64,000 nucleotides of DNA from the NCBI RefSeq assembly GCF_003217355.1, contig NZ_QJTK01000009.1, forward strand, positions 62,001 through 126,000, given 5' to 3'. This DNA is from Rhodobacter viridis. GTDB lineage: Bacteria > Pseudomonadota > Alphaproteobacteria > Rhodobacterales > Rhodobacteraceae. Below the pieces are notes generated by a model. The model did not search any database, was not told the DNA's origin, and was given only the letters and a program-made list of their open reading frames with translations. The position numbers were made by a program, and so were the translations under genes. Positions 17,770 to 28,324 of the stretch are shown here, piece by piece; position 1 is the first letter of the stretch, and every line of letters starts with the position of its first letter.

Positions 17770-17829
17770 CCCGGGCGCCGTCCGCATTTGCGACCCCGCA
17801 AAGGCCGAATCCGCCCCCTCCGGCGCCAG
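17770..17829 (-). promoter_or_regulatory. Structured leader of the fhs operon, possible diverged riboswitch
   Basis: On the minus strand, GGCGCCG (17827-17821) can pair with CGGCGCC (17780-17774), enclosing a second stem TTTGCG/CGCAAA (17802-17787). CTGGCG at 17829-17824 and CGCCCGGG at 17777-17770 resemble the conserved CUGGCG and CGCCUGGG ends of the pfl (ZTP) RNA, which is known to precede fhs genes. However, I cannot find the P1 helix that the class needs. Treat as a structured leader of unknown class. Confidence 0.3.
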
Positions 17830-17889
17830 ATTGCACCGAATTCCTTTGGCGACAAATGGCCGCAAACGTTACGCTGTGACCCGGGGAGG

Positions 17890-17905
17890 CGTGACGGACG
17901 TCACA
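17890..17905. promoter_or_regulatory. CRP/FNR-family-like palindrome between fhs and the first RTX gene
   Basis: The sequence reads CGTGA, six bases, TCACA, one base away from the CRP consensus TGTGA-N6-TCACA. It lies 44 bases before the RTX start codon at 17949 and about 190 bases before the fhs start. It could act on either gene. Confidence 0.4.
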
Positions 17906-17948
17906 CTGCGGGAAAGCCCCGATTCGTTCAGTTCAGCTGGGGGCCAGA

Positions 17949-19265
17949 ATGGCGAACAACATCTATTACGTCGAAGATCTCGTCAGCGGCGGCGCAACCA
18001 ACACTCTCACCGATGACGGCAGCGGCCTCGATTGGCTGATTTTCCGCAACGCCAATTCCGGCAACAGCATCAGCCTCGCGTGGTGGGTCGACAACGGGAT
18101 CTCGACGCAGGGCGAGGCGATCTATTTCATCGGCAACGTCGGCTCGCGGCTGATCGTGAACGGGCTGATCGAAAATGTCCGCGGCGGCACCAGCGATGAC
18201 TGGATCACCGGCAACGAGGCGAACAACATCCTCTTTGGCGACGCTTTGGCCACGGGCGCCGGTGGCAACGACACGATCTCGGCCGGGGCGGGCAGCGACA
18301 CGGTCTATGGCGGCGCCGGAAACGATGACATCGGCGGTGCCAACGACAATGATTCCCTGGCTGGAAACGCGGGCGACGACACGATTTCGGGCGGGGACGG
18401 CGCCGATACGCTGCAAGGTGGCGCGGGCGCCGACAGTCTCTCCGGCGGCGCGAACGAGGGGGATACGGTATCCTACAGCACCTCTGGCGCCGGGGTGCGG
18501 CTGTCCTTCACCTACGGCACGACGACCTTTGGCGCCGGAGGCGACGCGGCGGGCGATCATCTGAACGGGTTTCGCGACGCAATCGGCTCGAACTTCGGCG
18601 ATGTGATCATCGACACCGTCGCTGGCGCGGTGGGCTTCGATTACAACGCCAACAAGTTCAACGGCGGGCTTGGCGGCGATCGGCTGACGCTGGGCGGCGG
18701 CAACGACACCGGCATCGGCGGCGGCGGCAACGACACGATCTTCGGCGGCCAGGGCGATGACACGATCGACGGCGGCGGCAATGACGACCTGATTCAGGGC
18801 AATGCCGGGGTGGACACGCTCTCCGGGGCGGCCGGCAGCGACAACCTTGATGGCGGCGACGGGACCGACACGCTGAGCGGCGGCGCCGGGAATGACACGG
18901 TGGCCGGGGGACTGGGCGCCGACATGCTGTCGGGGGACACCGGGGCCGATGTCTTCGTCTTCACGACGGTGCGCCACAGCAATACCGCTGGCGGGATCGA
19001 CACGATCACCGACTTCAGCCATGCCCAGCACGACCGCATCGACCTGTCCGCGATCGACGCCAATGGCACGCTGGCCGGAGACGCCGCGTTCCACTTCCTC
19101 GGCACGGCCGCCTTTTCCGGCGCGGCGGCCGAGGTCCGGATCGTCGCGCTGTCGGATGGCTGGAAGGTGCTGGCTGACCTTGATGGCGACCGCAGCGCGG
19201 ATTTCGTGCTGACCCTGACCGGCCCCACGATGCCGGCGCTTGTTGCGGCCGATTTCGTCCTCTGA
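17949..19265 (+). CDS. RTX calcium-binding protein, type I secretion substrate, paralogue 1
   Basis: A 438-residue protein without a Sec signal. Residues 1-~95 form a non-RTX module (NNIYYVEDL, then SLAWWVDNG, IYFIGNVGSRLIVNGLIENV) shared with the next gene. GGxGxDxxx nonapeptide repeats run from about 100 to 330 in two blocks split by a spacer around 165-215. The last ~110 residues match the serralysin C-terminal (Peptidase_M10_C) domain and end in ADFVL, as in type I secretion signals. No zinc protease motif HExxH is present, so this is not a protease. No ABC/HlyD/TolC exporter is nearby. GGGGG precedes the ATG. It is divergent from fhs. Confidence 0.85.
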   Translation: MANNIYYVEDLVSGGATNTLTDDGSGLDWLIFRNANSGNSISLAWWVDNGISTQGEAIYFIGNVGSRLIVNGLIENVRGGTSDDWITGNEANNILFGDALATGAGGNDTISAGAGSDTVYGGAGNDDIGGANDNDSLAGNAGDDTISGGDGADTLQGGAGADSLSGGANEGDTVSYSTSGAGVRLSFTYGTTTFGAGGDAAGDHLNGFRDAIGSNFGDVIIDTVAGAVGFDYNANKFNGGLGGDRLTLGGGNDTGIGGGGNDTIFGGQGDDTIDGGGNDDLIQGNAGVDTLSGAAGSDNLDGGDGTDTLSGGAGNDTVAGGLGADMLSGDTGADVFVFTTVRHSNTAGGIDTITDFSHAQHDRIDLSAIDANGTLAGDAAFHFLGTAAFSGAAAEVRIVALSDGWKVLADLDGDRSADFVLTLTGPTMPALVAADFVL

Positions 19266-19284
19266 CACTCCGCCCCCACCTCCC

Positions 19285-19307
19285 CTGCGCCGGTCAGTCC
19301 GGCGCAG
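19285..19307 (+). terminator. Hairpin after RTX paralogue 1
   Basis: CTGCGCCGG (19285-19293) pairs perfectly with CCGGCGCAG (19299-19307) around a five-base loop. There is no T run, so termination may be weak. The following 140 bases before the second RTX gene include TTGACG at about 19397 with no convincing -10. Confidence 0.45.
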
Positions 19308-19447
19308 GGCTCGGTCGCGCGCCGCTCTTAAAACCGTTTCGATTTTGCTTGGCGCAGGATGGCCAGGGGGGTAACCCTTGGACCGCAACCGCAGATTGAC
19401 GAACTTTCGCGGTATGTTTGAGCAGAAATGACAGGCAGAGGGCCAAA

Positions 19448-20794
19448 ATGACGGACAATTATTATTTTGTCGAAGACCTCGCAAGCAACGGCAACACCAT
19501 CACGGTGACAGATGACGGCACCGGCACCGACTGGCTGATCCTGCGAACCTCCCACGACAGCAATGCGATCAGTCTGAGCTGGTGGTCGGTGCGCGGCACC
19601 AGCACCGAGGCGGAATCGATCTATTTCGACGACGATGTTGCCTCCTCCCTGATCGTGATCGGCCATATCGAGAATGCCCGCGGCGCGGCGGGAGACGACT
19701 GGATCCGCGGCAATGAAACGGACAACATTCTTTACGGCGACGTGGTCGCCGAGGGATCTGCGGGAGGCGATGATACTCTGGACGGCGCCGAGGGCGACGA
19801 CTCGATCTATGGGGGGGCGGGCAACGATGATGTGACCGGGGGGGCGGGCAATGATCTGCTCTTCGGCAATCTGGGCGATGACACGATCCTTGCGGGCGTC
19901 GGCGTCGACACTGTTGCGGGCGGGACCGGCGCCGATTCGCTGGACGGGGGCGGCAACCGCGGCGATCTGCTCAGCTACGCGCAGTCGTCCTCTGGCGTTC
20001 AGGTCTCCCTCTCCTATGGCGCGGTGACGACAGGCGTCGGCGGCGACGCCGAGGGGGACAAGATCACGGGCTTTTCCGATCTTCGCGGCAGCAGTTCGGA
20101 CGATGTTCTCACCGATACGATCGCGGTCGCTCTTGGGGCGGGCCAGAATGCCAACCTGTTCGATGGCGGCGGCGGCAACGACATCCTGTCGATGGGCGGC
20201 GGCAATGACACCGCGCTGGGGGGCCGAGGCAATGACACGCTCTTTGGCGAGGCAGGCAATGACCTGCTCTCGGGGGGGATCGGCCGCGATACGATCTGGG
20301 GTGGCAGCGGCAATGACTCGGAAAGCGGCGGTCTTGGCACGGACATGATCCACGGCGATGCGGGCAATGACACGATTGATGGCGGCGACGGCAACGACAC
20401 GCTTTTCGGCGATGCGGGCAAGGACGTGCTGATTTCGGGCCGTGGCAGCGACATTATGACCGGCGGGTATGGCGCGGATCGCTTTGTCTTCGCGAATGTG
20501 TTCGACAGCGGCGCCGGGGCGGGGTTCGATACGATCACCGACTTCAACGCCTCCGAGGGCGACACGATCGACCTCTCCGGTATCGACGCGAACCGCCATG
20601 CGGAGGGCGATGCCGCTTTCACCTTCCGCGGCACGGGCGCCTTTACCGGTGCCGGGGCAGAGCTGCGCGTCGTCCAGACCGCGGAAGGCTGGCTGGTTCA
20701 GGGCGATCTTGACGGCGACAAGACCGCCGATTTCGTGCTGACACTGACGGGCGAGACACTGCCGACGCTCGTCGCGAGCGACTTCGTGCTCTGA
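19448..20794 (+). CDS. RTX calcium-binding protein, type I secretion substrate, paralogue 2
   Basis: A 448-residue paralogue of the preceding gene along its whole length. The same N-terminal module is present (NYYFVEDLASNGN, SLSWWSVRG, IYFDDDVASSLIVIGHIENA), then two blocks of GGxGND repeats, then a serralysin-type C-terminal domain ending in ASDFVL. No HExxH or other catalytic signature is seen. The start at 19448 aligns with paralogue 1; an in-frame codon 30 bases upstream lacks homology. A strong terminator follows. The repeats bind Ca2+ and fold outside the cell; the extracellular role is unknown. Confidence 0.85.
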   Translation: MTDNYYFVEDLASNGNTITVTDDGTGTDWLILRTSHDSNAISLSWWSVRGTSTEAESIYFDDDVASSLIVIGHIENARGAAGDDWIRGNETDNILYGDVVAEGSAGGDDTLDGAEGDDSIYGGAGNDDVTGGAGNDLLFGNLGDDTILAGVGVDTVAGGTGADSLDGGGNRGDLLSYAQSSSGVQVSLSYGAVTTGVGGDAEGDKITGFSDLRGSSSDDVLTDTIAVALGAGQNANLFDGGGGNDILSMGGGNDTALGGRGNDTLFGEAGNDLLSGGIGRDTIWGGSGNDSESGGLGTDMIHGDAGNDTIDGGDGNDTLFGDAGKDVLISGRGSDIMTGGYGADRFVFANVFDSGAGAGFDTITDFNASEGDTIDLSGIDANRHAEGDAAFTFRGTGAFTGAGAELRVVQTAEGWLVQGDLDGDKTADFVLTLTGETLPTLVASDFVL

Positions 20795-20815
20795 GCCCTG
20801 CCAGCACCCGAAACG

Positions 20816-20846
20816 AAAACGCGCGCCGGGCTCCGGCGCGCGTTTT
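20816..20846. terminator. Bidirectional intrinsic terminator between RTX paralogue 2 and ftsH
   Basis: A 14-base perfect stem (20816-20829 with 20833-20846), three-base loop, with AAAA on one side and TTTT on the other, so it can stop transcription from both the plus-strand RTX gene and the minus-strand ftsH. Confidence 0.85.
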
Positions 20847-20870
20847 GATGTCTACTCGGTCGATCGCCGA

Positions 20871-22766
<1,896 letters not shown>

Positions 22767-22789
22767 GAGAAACCTCCGAAGAATGACAG

Positions 22790-22812
22790 GGCACCGCATT
22801 GGGTGCGGTGCC
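22790..22812 (-). terminator. Hairpin between tilS and ftsH
   Basis: GGCACCGCA (22790-22798) pairs perfectly with TGCGGTGCC (22804-22812). On the minus strand it is followed by CTGTCATTCTTC. It may partly terminate the tol-pal-tilS transcript, or stabilise the upstream RNA, just before the ftsH ribosome site. Confidence 0.45.
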
Positions 22813-22845
22813 TTTGGTGTGAAAATAGGGATTAAGTGCGCAGGT

Positions 22846-24147
22846 TCAACGTCTGATTAATGCGACTGTGAAGCTTGGCCGCACCAAACGTGCCTGATAG
22901 CCGTTTTTCAGCCCTGCAAGCGGAGCCGAAATCAGCGTTTTTCCCTGCCAAAGCGCCGGGGAAGCCAGAAGCGTCGGACGTGGCAAAGATTTTTCGCGCC
23001 CCGCGCCCAGCTGCTTCCAGCCCTCGGACCCGAGCGCGGCGACCTCCAGCCCCGGCGCCTCCGGCCCCTCGATCTGCCAGCCATCCCAGATCTGCCCGAA
23101 CGGCACCCGCAGATCGGCAACGGCACGCGCCTCGCGGGTGATGCGGATCACATCGTCGCCGACAAGGATGCGGCAGCCATGCAGCGTGCGGTCGCGCCGG
23201 ATGCGCCAGCTCATCAGCACATCCATCACCTTGGCCGCGCGTGGCGGATACTCGGCCCCCGACACCCACATCAGCGCGGCATTGATCAGCCGACGGCTCG
23301 TTTCGGCGTCGAAAGCATTGCGAAAGCCGCGCGCGTCGATCACCACATCGCCCGCCTCGAGCCGCACATGCGCCTTTGCCAGATGCTCGAGCGACCAGAG
23401 CACCGATTGCTCGGCCATCGCCAGATGCCCCACCACCGTCGCCAGCGTGCCCGCGCTGATGCCCAGCGGCGAAAGCGCCGCCAACGCCTTGCGCGCCTTC
23501 ACCCGGTCGAACCGCTCATTCGCATTCGACGGATCCTCGATCCAGCCGATCCCCTGCCGCTCCAGATGACCGCGCAACTCGGCCCGGGTCTGGCTCAGGA
23601 AGGGACGAAACCACAGCACCCCCTCGCTCTCGAAGCTTTCGCGCATGCCCGACAGCCCCTCGAGCCCGGCCTCGCGCGCAAGGCGCATCAGGAAGGTCTC
23701 GGCCTGATCGTCGGCGGTATGGCCAAGCGCCACCGCGCCGATGCCGCGCGCGCGCGCCCAGGCCCCGATCAGCCGCAGCCGCGCCAGCCGGGCCGCCTCC
23801 ATCAGATTGCCCCTGGCCTGTCGGCCCTCCCAATGCAGGGTCGTGTGCGCAATGCCGCGCGCAGCACAGAAGCGGGCGACGAAGGCCGCCTCATCCGCCG
23901 CTTCCGGGCGCAGGCCGTGATCGAGCGTCACCGCCTCGACCGGATGCAGCGCGGAGAGAAGAACAAGGGCCGCCATGGAATCGGAGCCGCCCGAGACCGC
24001 CACCGCCAGTTTCGGCGCGGTCAGCATGGGCTGGAGGGTCTGAACCGCGGCATCCGCGGCCCAGAGCAGCATCCCGTCTTCAGGCGGAACATCGCCGCGC
24101 AACAGCGCCGCGCGCAGCGCCTCGGCGCTGCCCGCCGCCTCTGTCAC
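22846..24147 (-). CDS. tilS: tRNA(Ile)-lysidine synthase
   Basis: Converts C34 of the CAU anticodon of tRNA(Ile) to lysidine, so that it reads AUA. The 433-residue protein has the PP-loop SGGSDS at 52-57, and [21 protein letters not shown] near 150 is diagnostic. The start is a GTG at 24147 overlapping the stop of cpoB (GTGA). It lies between cpoB and ftsH, the order common in alphaproteobacteria. Confidence 0.93.
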   Translation of the reverse strand: MTEAAGSAEALRAALLRGDVPPEDGMLLWAADAAVQTLQPMLTAPKLAVAVSGGSDSMAALVLLSALHPVEAVTLDHGLRPEAADEAAFVARFCAARGIAHTTLHWEGRQARGNLMEAARLARLRLIGAWARARGIGAVALGHTADDQAETFLMRLAREAGLEGLSGMRESFESEGVLWFRPFLSQTRAELRGHLERQGIGWIEDPSNANERFDRVKARKALAALSPLGISAGTLATVVGHLAMAEQSVLWSLEHLAKAHVRLEAGDVVIDARGFRNAFDAETSRRLINAALMWVSGAEYPPRAAKVMDVLMSWRIRRDRTLHGCRILVGDDVIRITREARAVADLRVPFGQIWDGWQIEGPEAPGLEVAALGSEGWKQLGAGREKSLPRPTLLASPALWQGKTLISAPLAGLKNGYQARLVRPSFTVALIRR

Positions 24148-24986
24148 GGACAGGAAAGCGACGCTTGCGCCGCAGCCACCTTGCCCGCCGCTTCCGAGGA
24201 CGGGAACCGGGCCGGAACCTCGGCCAGCGTGGCACAGGCTTCGGTCTGCTGACCGAGCGAGCCAAGCGCCTTGCCAAGTTCCAGCAGATCGTCCGCCGCG
24301 CGCTTGCCCTCGGGCTCGGCCGAGAAGCCGTCAAGCCAGGCCCGGGCCGCGCCCGGAACATCGCCCGCCTTCATCAGCGCTTCGCCACGCAGATAGCCCG
24401 CGTCGCCGGTCAGTGGCCCACCCGGGTAGGTTTCGGTAAAGGTCTTAAAGAGGTCCGCAGCGGCACGAAAGTCACCTTGATCGAGCACCCCCTTGGCCCG
24501 ATCGAAGTCCGCTTGTTCGTTCATTGCCAGAGTGCCGCCACCGCTCGAGGACGAGGACGACGACCCGCTCGATGCGACCGGCGCCGCAGCGGCCGGGGCC
24601 GCGCCGCCCAGCGGCTGCGCCTGCCCGACCGAGGACGGATCGCAGCCTTCTTCCAGTTCGCAGACCCGGAATTCCAGATCGCCGACCCGGTTCGTGCCGT
24701 CCTTGACGACCTTGTCCACCCGGTCCTTGAGCTGCTCGGTCATCGCGGTGAGGCGGGTCATCTCCGCCTCCATTGTGTCCATCCGCTCCAGCGCGGACGA
24801 GCCGCCCGCGGCCTGCATCCCCTTCGCGCCCGAAGCCACCAGCTCGGTGCGCAGGTCTTGCAGCTGCGCCGACAACTGCGCGAGTTCCGCGCGGATGTCG
24901 GCCAGCGTCTGTTTGTCGGCAGCAGCGGCGGGCGCGGCCAGCGCCAGAGCCAGTGCCGTGCCCAGCATCACCCGCCGCATCTGCAT
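24144..24986 (-). CDS. cpoB: Cell division coordinator CpoB (YbgF)
   Basis: A 280-residue periplasmic protein that links the Tol complex with peptidoglycan synthesis at the septum. It has a signal peptide (residues 1-23, ending APAAAA), a coiled-coil trimerisation region (about 27-110), a Ser/Ala-rich linker with a run of serines near 140-150, and a TPR region (about 158-280). The start at 24986 overlaps the pal stop (ATGA), and its own stop overlaps the tilS start. The two cysteines in FRVCELEEGCDP may form a disulfide. Confidence 0.92.
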   Translation of the reverse strand: MQMRRVMLGTALALALAAPAAAADKQTLADIRAELAQLSAQLQDLRTELVASGAKGMQAAGGSSALERMDTMEAEMTRLTAMTEQLKDRVDKVVKDGTNRVGDLEFRVCELEEGCDPSSVGQAQPLGGAAPAAAAPVASSGSSSSSSSGGGTLAMNEQADFDRAKGVLDQGDFRAAADLFKTFTETYPGGPLTGDAGYLRGEALMKAGDVPGAARAWLDGFSAEPEGKRAADDLLELGKALGSLGQQTEACATLAEVPARFPSSEAAGKVAAAQASLSCP

Positions 24987-25507
24987 CAGCTCCCGGCGCC
25001 GACCGAGATCACGGTGACCGCGCGACGGTTCTGCGCGAAGCAGCTTTCCTCGGCGCAGGTCGCGATCGGGCGTTCCTTGCCGTAGGACACGGTGCGCAGA
25101 CGGTTCGCGGGCACGCCCTGCGAGATCAGATATTGCTGCACCGAGCTGGCGCGACGGGCGCCAAGCGCGAGGTTGTATTCGCGCGTGCCCTGTTCGTCGG
25201 CATGGCCCTCGATGATCGCGGCATAGTTGCCGTGGCTCGACAGCCACTGCGCCTGACCCGACAGCGTCGCGCGGGCTTCGTCGGTCAGCGTCGACTGGTC
25301 GACGACGAAGTGGACCGTGTCACCGACCTTGCCCGAGAAATAGGCGGGCGAGTTCGGGTCGTTGATCGAGCCCTGCGACACGCCGCCCGCGTCGCCATAG
25401 GCGCCGCCCGGATCGACAACGCCGTTCGCGCCGTTCTTCGAGGGGTTGTTGCAAGCCGCGAGCGCCATCAGCGCAAGGCCCAGAACCGCTTTCGTTGCAA
25501 GATGCAT
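24986..25507 (-). CDS. pal: Peptidoglycan-associated lipoprotein
   Basis: Outer-membrane lipoprotein binding peptidoglycan and TolB. The 173-residue product has a lipobox LAAC with lipidated Cys19, a Gly/Asn-rich linker, and an OmpA-like domain from about 65 (HFVVDQSTLTDEAR, then IIEGHADEQGTREYNLALGARR with the family's meso-DAP-binding Asp and Arg). It is downstream of tolB with a 79-base gap holding a small hairpin, and overlaps cpoB by four bases. Confidence 0.96.
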   Translation of the reverse strand: MHLATKAVLGLALMALAACNNPSKNGANGVVDPGGAYGDAGGVSQGSINDPNSPAYFSGKVGDTVHFVVDQSTLTDEARATLSGQAQWLSSHGNYAAIIEGHADEQGTREYNLALGARRASSVQQYLISQGVPANRLRTVSYGKERPIATCAEESCFAQNRRAVTVISVGAGS

Positions 25508-25529
25508 GATGTACCGCCTTTTGTTGGTC

Positions 25530-25545
25530 GTGCCCGTTCGGGCAC
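25530..25545 (-). terminator. Small hairpin between tolB and pal
   Basis: GTGCCCG (25530-25536) pairs with CGGGCAC (25539-25545) around a very short loop. No T run on the minus strand. More likely an RNA processing or stability element than a true terminator. Confidence 0.35.
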
Positions 25546-25586
25546 CGTATCAGGTTTGCCTGCGCTTGGGAATCAGGCCAGATCAC

Positions 25587-26900
25587 TCAGGGAAGCAGCG
25601 GGCCCCAGGTCGGGTCCGAAGCCCCGCCCACGCCAGCCACCGCCTTCAGGTTGCGCCCGGTGATGTCCACGGTGAACATCTTCGCCGCGCCCGCGGCGCC
25701 GGGGCTTTCACGGGTGAACATGATCACGCGGCCGTTCGGCGACCAGGTCGGGCCTTCGTCCAGATACGAGGCCGTCAGGTCGCGTTCCTCCGAGCCGTCG
25801 GTGCGCATCACGCCGATGAAGAACCGCCCGCCCGATTGCTTGGTGAAGGCGATCAGATCACCGCGCGGCGACCAGACCGGCGTGCCGTAGCGGCCGTCGC
25901 CGTTCGAGATCCGCACCGGTTCGCCGCCGCTCGCCGACATCACATAGATCTGCTGCGAGCCCGAGCGGTCACTTTCGAACACGATCTGGCTGCCATCCGG
26001 GCTGTAGGAGGGCGCGGTTTCGATCGCGGGCGAATTGGTCAGCCGCTGCGAACCGCCGCCCGAAACCGACATGCTGTAAAGGTCGGTGTTGCCGTTCTGC
26101 TCGAGCGAATAGACGATCGAGCTGCCATCCGGCGAGAACCGCGGCGAGAAGGTCATCGTGCCGGGGGTTTCCGGCAGCAGCTTGCCCGAGGCATTGCCGA
26201 CCGACATCATCTTGATCCGGGGGAAGCCGGTCTCGAAGGTGGTGTAAAGAATGCGATCCCCCTGCGGCGAGAACCGCGGCGCCAGCACGATCGCCGAGCT
26301 GTCGGTGAGGTAATTCACGTTCTCGCCGTCGTAATCCATGATGGCGAGACGCTTCTGGCGCTGATCCTTCGGACCGGATTCCGAAACATAGACGACGCGG
26401 CTGTCGAAATAGCCGGTTTCGCCGGTGATGCGCGAATAGATCACGTCGGCGACCTTGTGCGCGAGGCGGCGCCAGCTTTGCGACGAGGCCGCAAGCTGCT
26501 GGCCGTCGCCAAGCTGGGCGTTGCCGTAGACGTCGAACAGGCGGAATTTCACCACCACCTTGCCGCCCGACATGCCCACCGAGCCGACGATCAGCGCCTG
26601 CGCATTGATCGCCTGCCAGTCGGCATAGCTGACCGGGGTGTCGAAGCTGCCAAAGCGCTGGATATGCGCGCCCTCGGGGATTTCGCGGAAAAGCCCGGTG
26701 CCCGAGAGGTCATCGGCGATCACCCGGGTGATCTGGCTCGCCATGCTGCCCGCGCCCTCGTCCACGAAAGTGGGCAGCGCATAGGGCAAGGGCTCGATCA
26801 CCCCCTCGTCGAGTTCGATATGCAGCGGCCCCTGCTGGGCCACAGCCATCCCCGTTGTCAGCATCATCGCCGCCGCCGCGGCCAAAATCCAACGCACCAT
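25587..26900 (-). CDS. tolB: Tol-Pal system beta-propeller protein TolB
   Basis: Periplasmic protein that links TolA with Pal. The 437-residue product has a signal peptide ([21 protein letters not shown], about 21 residues), an N-terminal alpha/beta domain, and a six-bladed propeller built of repeats such as [18 protein letters not shown] and [17 protein letters not shown]. The start at 26900 puts the signal peptide at the N-terminus; the longer frame does not. It is flanked by tolA and pal in the usual order. Confidence 0.96.
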   Translation of the reverse strand: MVRWILAAAAAMMLTTGMAVAQQGPLHIELDEGVIEPLPYALPTFVDEGAGSMASQITRVIADDLSGTGLFREIPEGAHIQRFGSFDTPVSYADWQAINAQALIVGSVGMSGGKVVVKFRLFDVYGNAQLGDGQQLAASSQSWRRLAHKVADVIYSRITGETGYFDSRVVYVSESGPKDQRQKRLAIMDYDGENVNYLTDSSAIVLAPRFSPQGDRILYTTFETGFPRIKMMSVGNASGKLLPETPGTMTFSPRFSPDGSSIVYSLEQNGNTDLYSMSVSGGGSQRLTNSPAIETAPSYSPDGSQIVFESDRSGSQQIYVMSASGGEPVRISNGDGRYGTPVWSPRGDLIAFTKQSGGRFFIGVMRTDGSEERDLTASYLDEGPTWSPNGRVIMFTRESPGAAGAAKMFTVDITGRNLKAVAGVGGASDPTWGPLLP

Positions 26901-26990
26901 GTTCCGTCCTCGTCCGGGCCTTGCGCCCTGTTCTATCCGTGTTTTCCGGGCGCCCGTCATCACAAGCGCCTGACCACCCGCGGTTTCCCG

Positions 26991-28316
26991 CTATTTCATC
27001 CGCATCTTCGAAGGATTGAAGACGATCTCGATCTGCTGCCACCAGCCGAATTTCTCGGCCGGAAGCGGGAAGCCATCCGAGCCACAGCGCACGATCGCGC
27101 GCCGGGCCGCTTCGAACGCCTGCCGGGCGGCCGCATCCGACCCGCCCGTGGCGCCGACCATCTTGATCGAGCTGACCACCGGCTTGCCGTTTTCCTGCAT
27201 GTCGACCCGCACCGTCACCGTGGTCCGCATCGCCTCCGACGACAGCGCTCCGACGTTCCAGCACGCCTTCACATCGACGATCAGCGCCTCTTTCTCGCCC
27301 GCGGTCACCGGCGGCCCGTTCTTCGCGATGCCAAGCCCGCCCGTGCCGGTCTCTTCGCTGGCGGTATCGCCCCCCAGAGCTTCGGCCAGCGCATCGTTCA
27401 CCGCATCAGAGCTGACCGGTTTCGACGAGGCAGGCTTGTCCGAGGCCTTCGAGGGCTTGTCGGATTTCGGTTTGTCAGACTTCGGCGTATCGGTCTTCGG
27501 CTTGTCGGCCGGTTTCTCGGCCGGCTTGTCTGCCGGTTTTTCTGCGGGCTTGTCAGCCGGTTTGTCCGCGACTTCGGCGGTCTGGGTCTCTTCCGGCGGC
27601 TTCACCGCGGGCTTGGCCGGTTTCTTCGGCGGCCGCGGCGAGGATTTCGGCGCCGAGGTGGTCTCTTCCTCGACGGGTTTCGTCTCCTCGGGCACGATCT
27701 CGGTGGAGGATTCCGGCGGCGCGGCCTCTTCCTTCGGCTTTTCGGGCTGCTCTTCGGGCTTTGCCGTTTCCGCGGGCTTCGTTTCCGGCTCGGCCAGATC
27801 CGACACCTGCGCATCGGGCGCGGGGGCGTCGGCCGGTTTCGGCGCGATGCGCTGCGCCGGTTTCGGCTGCGGCCGCGGCGAGAATTGCGGCGCCTCGGTG
27901 TCTTGCGGCTCTTCGACCGGCGGCATCATCGAGGGCGGAACCTCGGTCACCTCGGCGGGCGGCGTCGGCTCGGTCACGTCGGACATGTCCGGCGGCGGCT
28001 CGGGCTTGGCTTCGGGCGGCGTCGGCTGGTCTGGTTGCGGCTCCGGGGTCGGCGCCTCTTCGGCGGTCGGCTCCTCGGGTGCGGTCTCGGCGGGCGCCGC
28101 TTCGGGCTGCGCGGGCGCGGCAGAGCCCGCCTTCGGCGCGGCCGCCTGCATCGCCTCGAATTCCGCCTCGGAAATCATCCCGGCCGGTTTGATCTCGACC
28201 GGGTCGGTCGGCTCGGGCTTGAACCATGCCGTGCCGATGAGGGCCCAGAGGATCACCGCAAGGTGCAGTGCCGCCGAGACCCCCGTGCCGATCCGTTCCG
28301 CCCGATCCATGCGCAT
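26991..28316 (-). CDS. tolA: TolA, energy-transducing membrane-anchored protein
   Basis: Bridges the inner-membrane TolQR motor with TolB/Pal at the outer membrane. The 441-residue product has one N-terminal helix (about 13-31), a very long Pro/Glu/Lys/Ala-rich domain II (about 45-330) with KPADKPAEKPADKP repeats, and a small C-terminal domain (about 345-441) ending in a TonB-C-like fold. The Pro-rich rather than helical Ala-rich domain II is usual in Rhodobacterales. ATG at 28316 (MRMDRAE) or 28310 (MDRAE) are both possible. tolR lies eight bases upstream. Confidence 0.93.
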   Translation of the reverse strand: MRMDRAERIGTGVSAALHLAVILWALIGTAWFKPEPTDPVEIKPAGMISEAEFEAMQAAAPKAGSAAPAQPEAAPAETAPEEPTAEEAPTPEPQPDQPTPPEAKPEPPPDMSDVTEPTPPAEVTEVPPSMMPPVEEPQDTEAPQFSPRPQPKPAQRIAPKPADAPAPDAQVSDLAEPETKPAETAKPEEQPEKPKEEAAPPESSTEIVPEETKPVEEETTSAPKSSPRPPKKPAKPAVKPPEETQTAEVADKPADKPAEKPADKPAEKPADKPKTDTPKSDKPKSDKPSKASDKPASSKPVSSDAVNDALAEALGGDTASEETGTGGLGIAKNGPPVTAGEKEALIVDVKACWNVGALSSEAMRTTVTVRVDMQENGKPVVSSIKMVGATGGSDAAARQAFEAARRAIVRCGSDGFPLPAEKFGWWQQIEIVFNPSKMRMK

Positions 28317-28324
28317 GGCGCGCC

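Noticed and set aside
17704-17860. Cobalamin riboswitch before fhs
   Set aside because: GGTGCAATCTGG superficially resembles the B12 box, but the following CCCGC-x-ACTGT segment and surrounding helices are missing.
14344-18039. A >1200-codon open frame on the plus strand opposite folD, aroQ and fhs
   Set aside because: Low-complexity Arg/His/Ala translation and full overlap with three well-identified genes; a GC-content artefact.
18240-20480. Repetitive GGCGGC... sequence
   Set aside because: Codes for RTX nonapeptides in two genes; not a DNA repeat element or CRISPR.
27450-27560. Tandem repeats that could suggest a CRISPR or minisatellite
   Set aside because: They are in frame within tolA and encode the KPADKPAEKP repeats of domain II.
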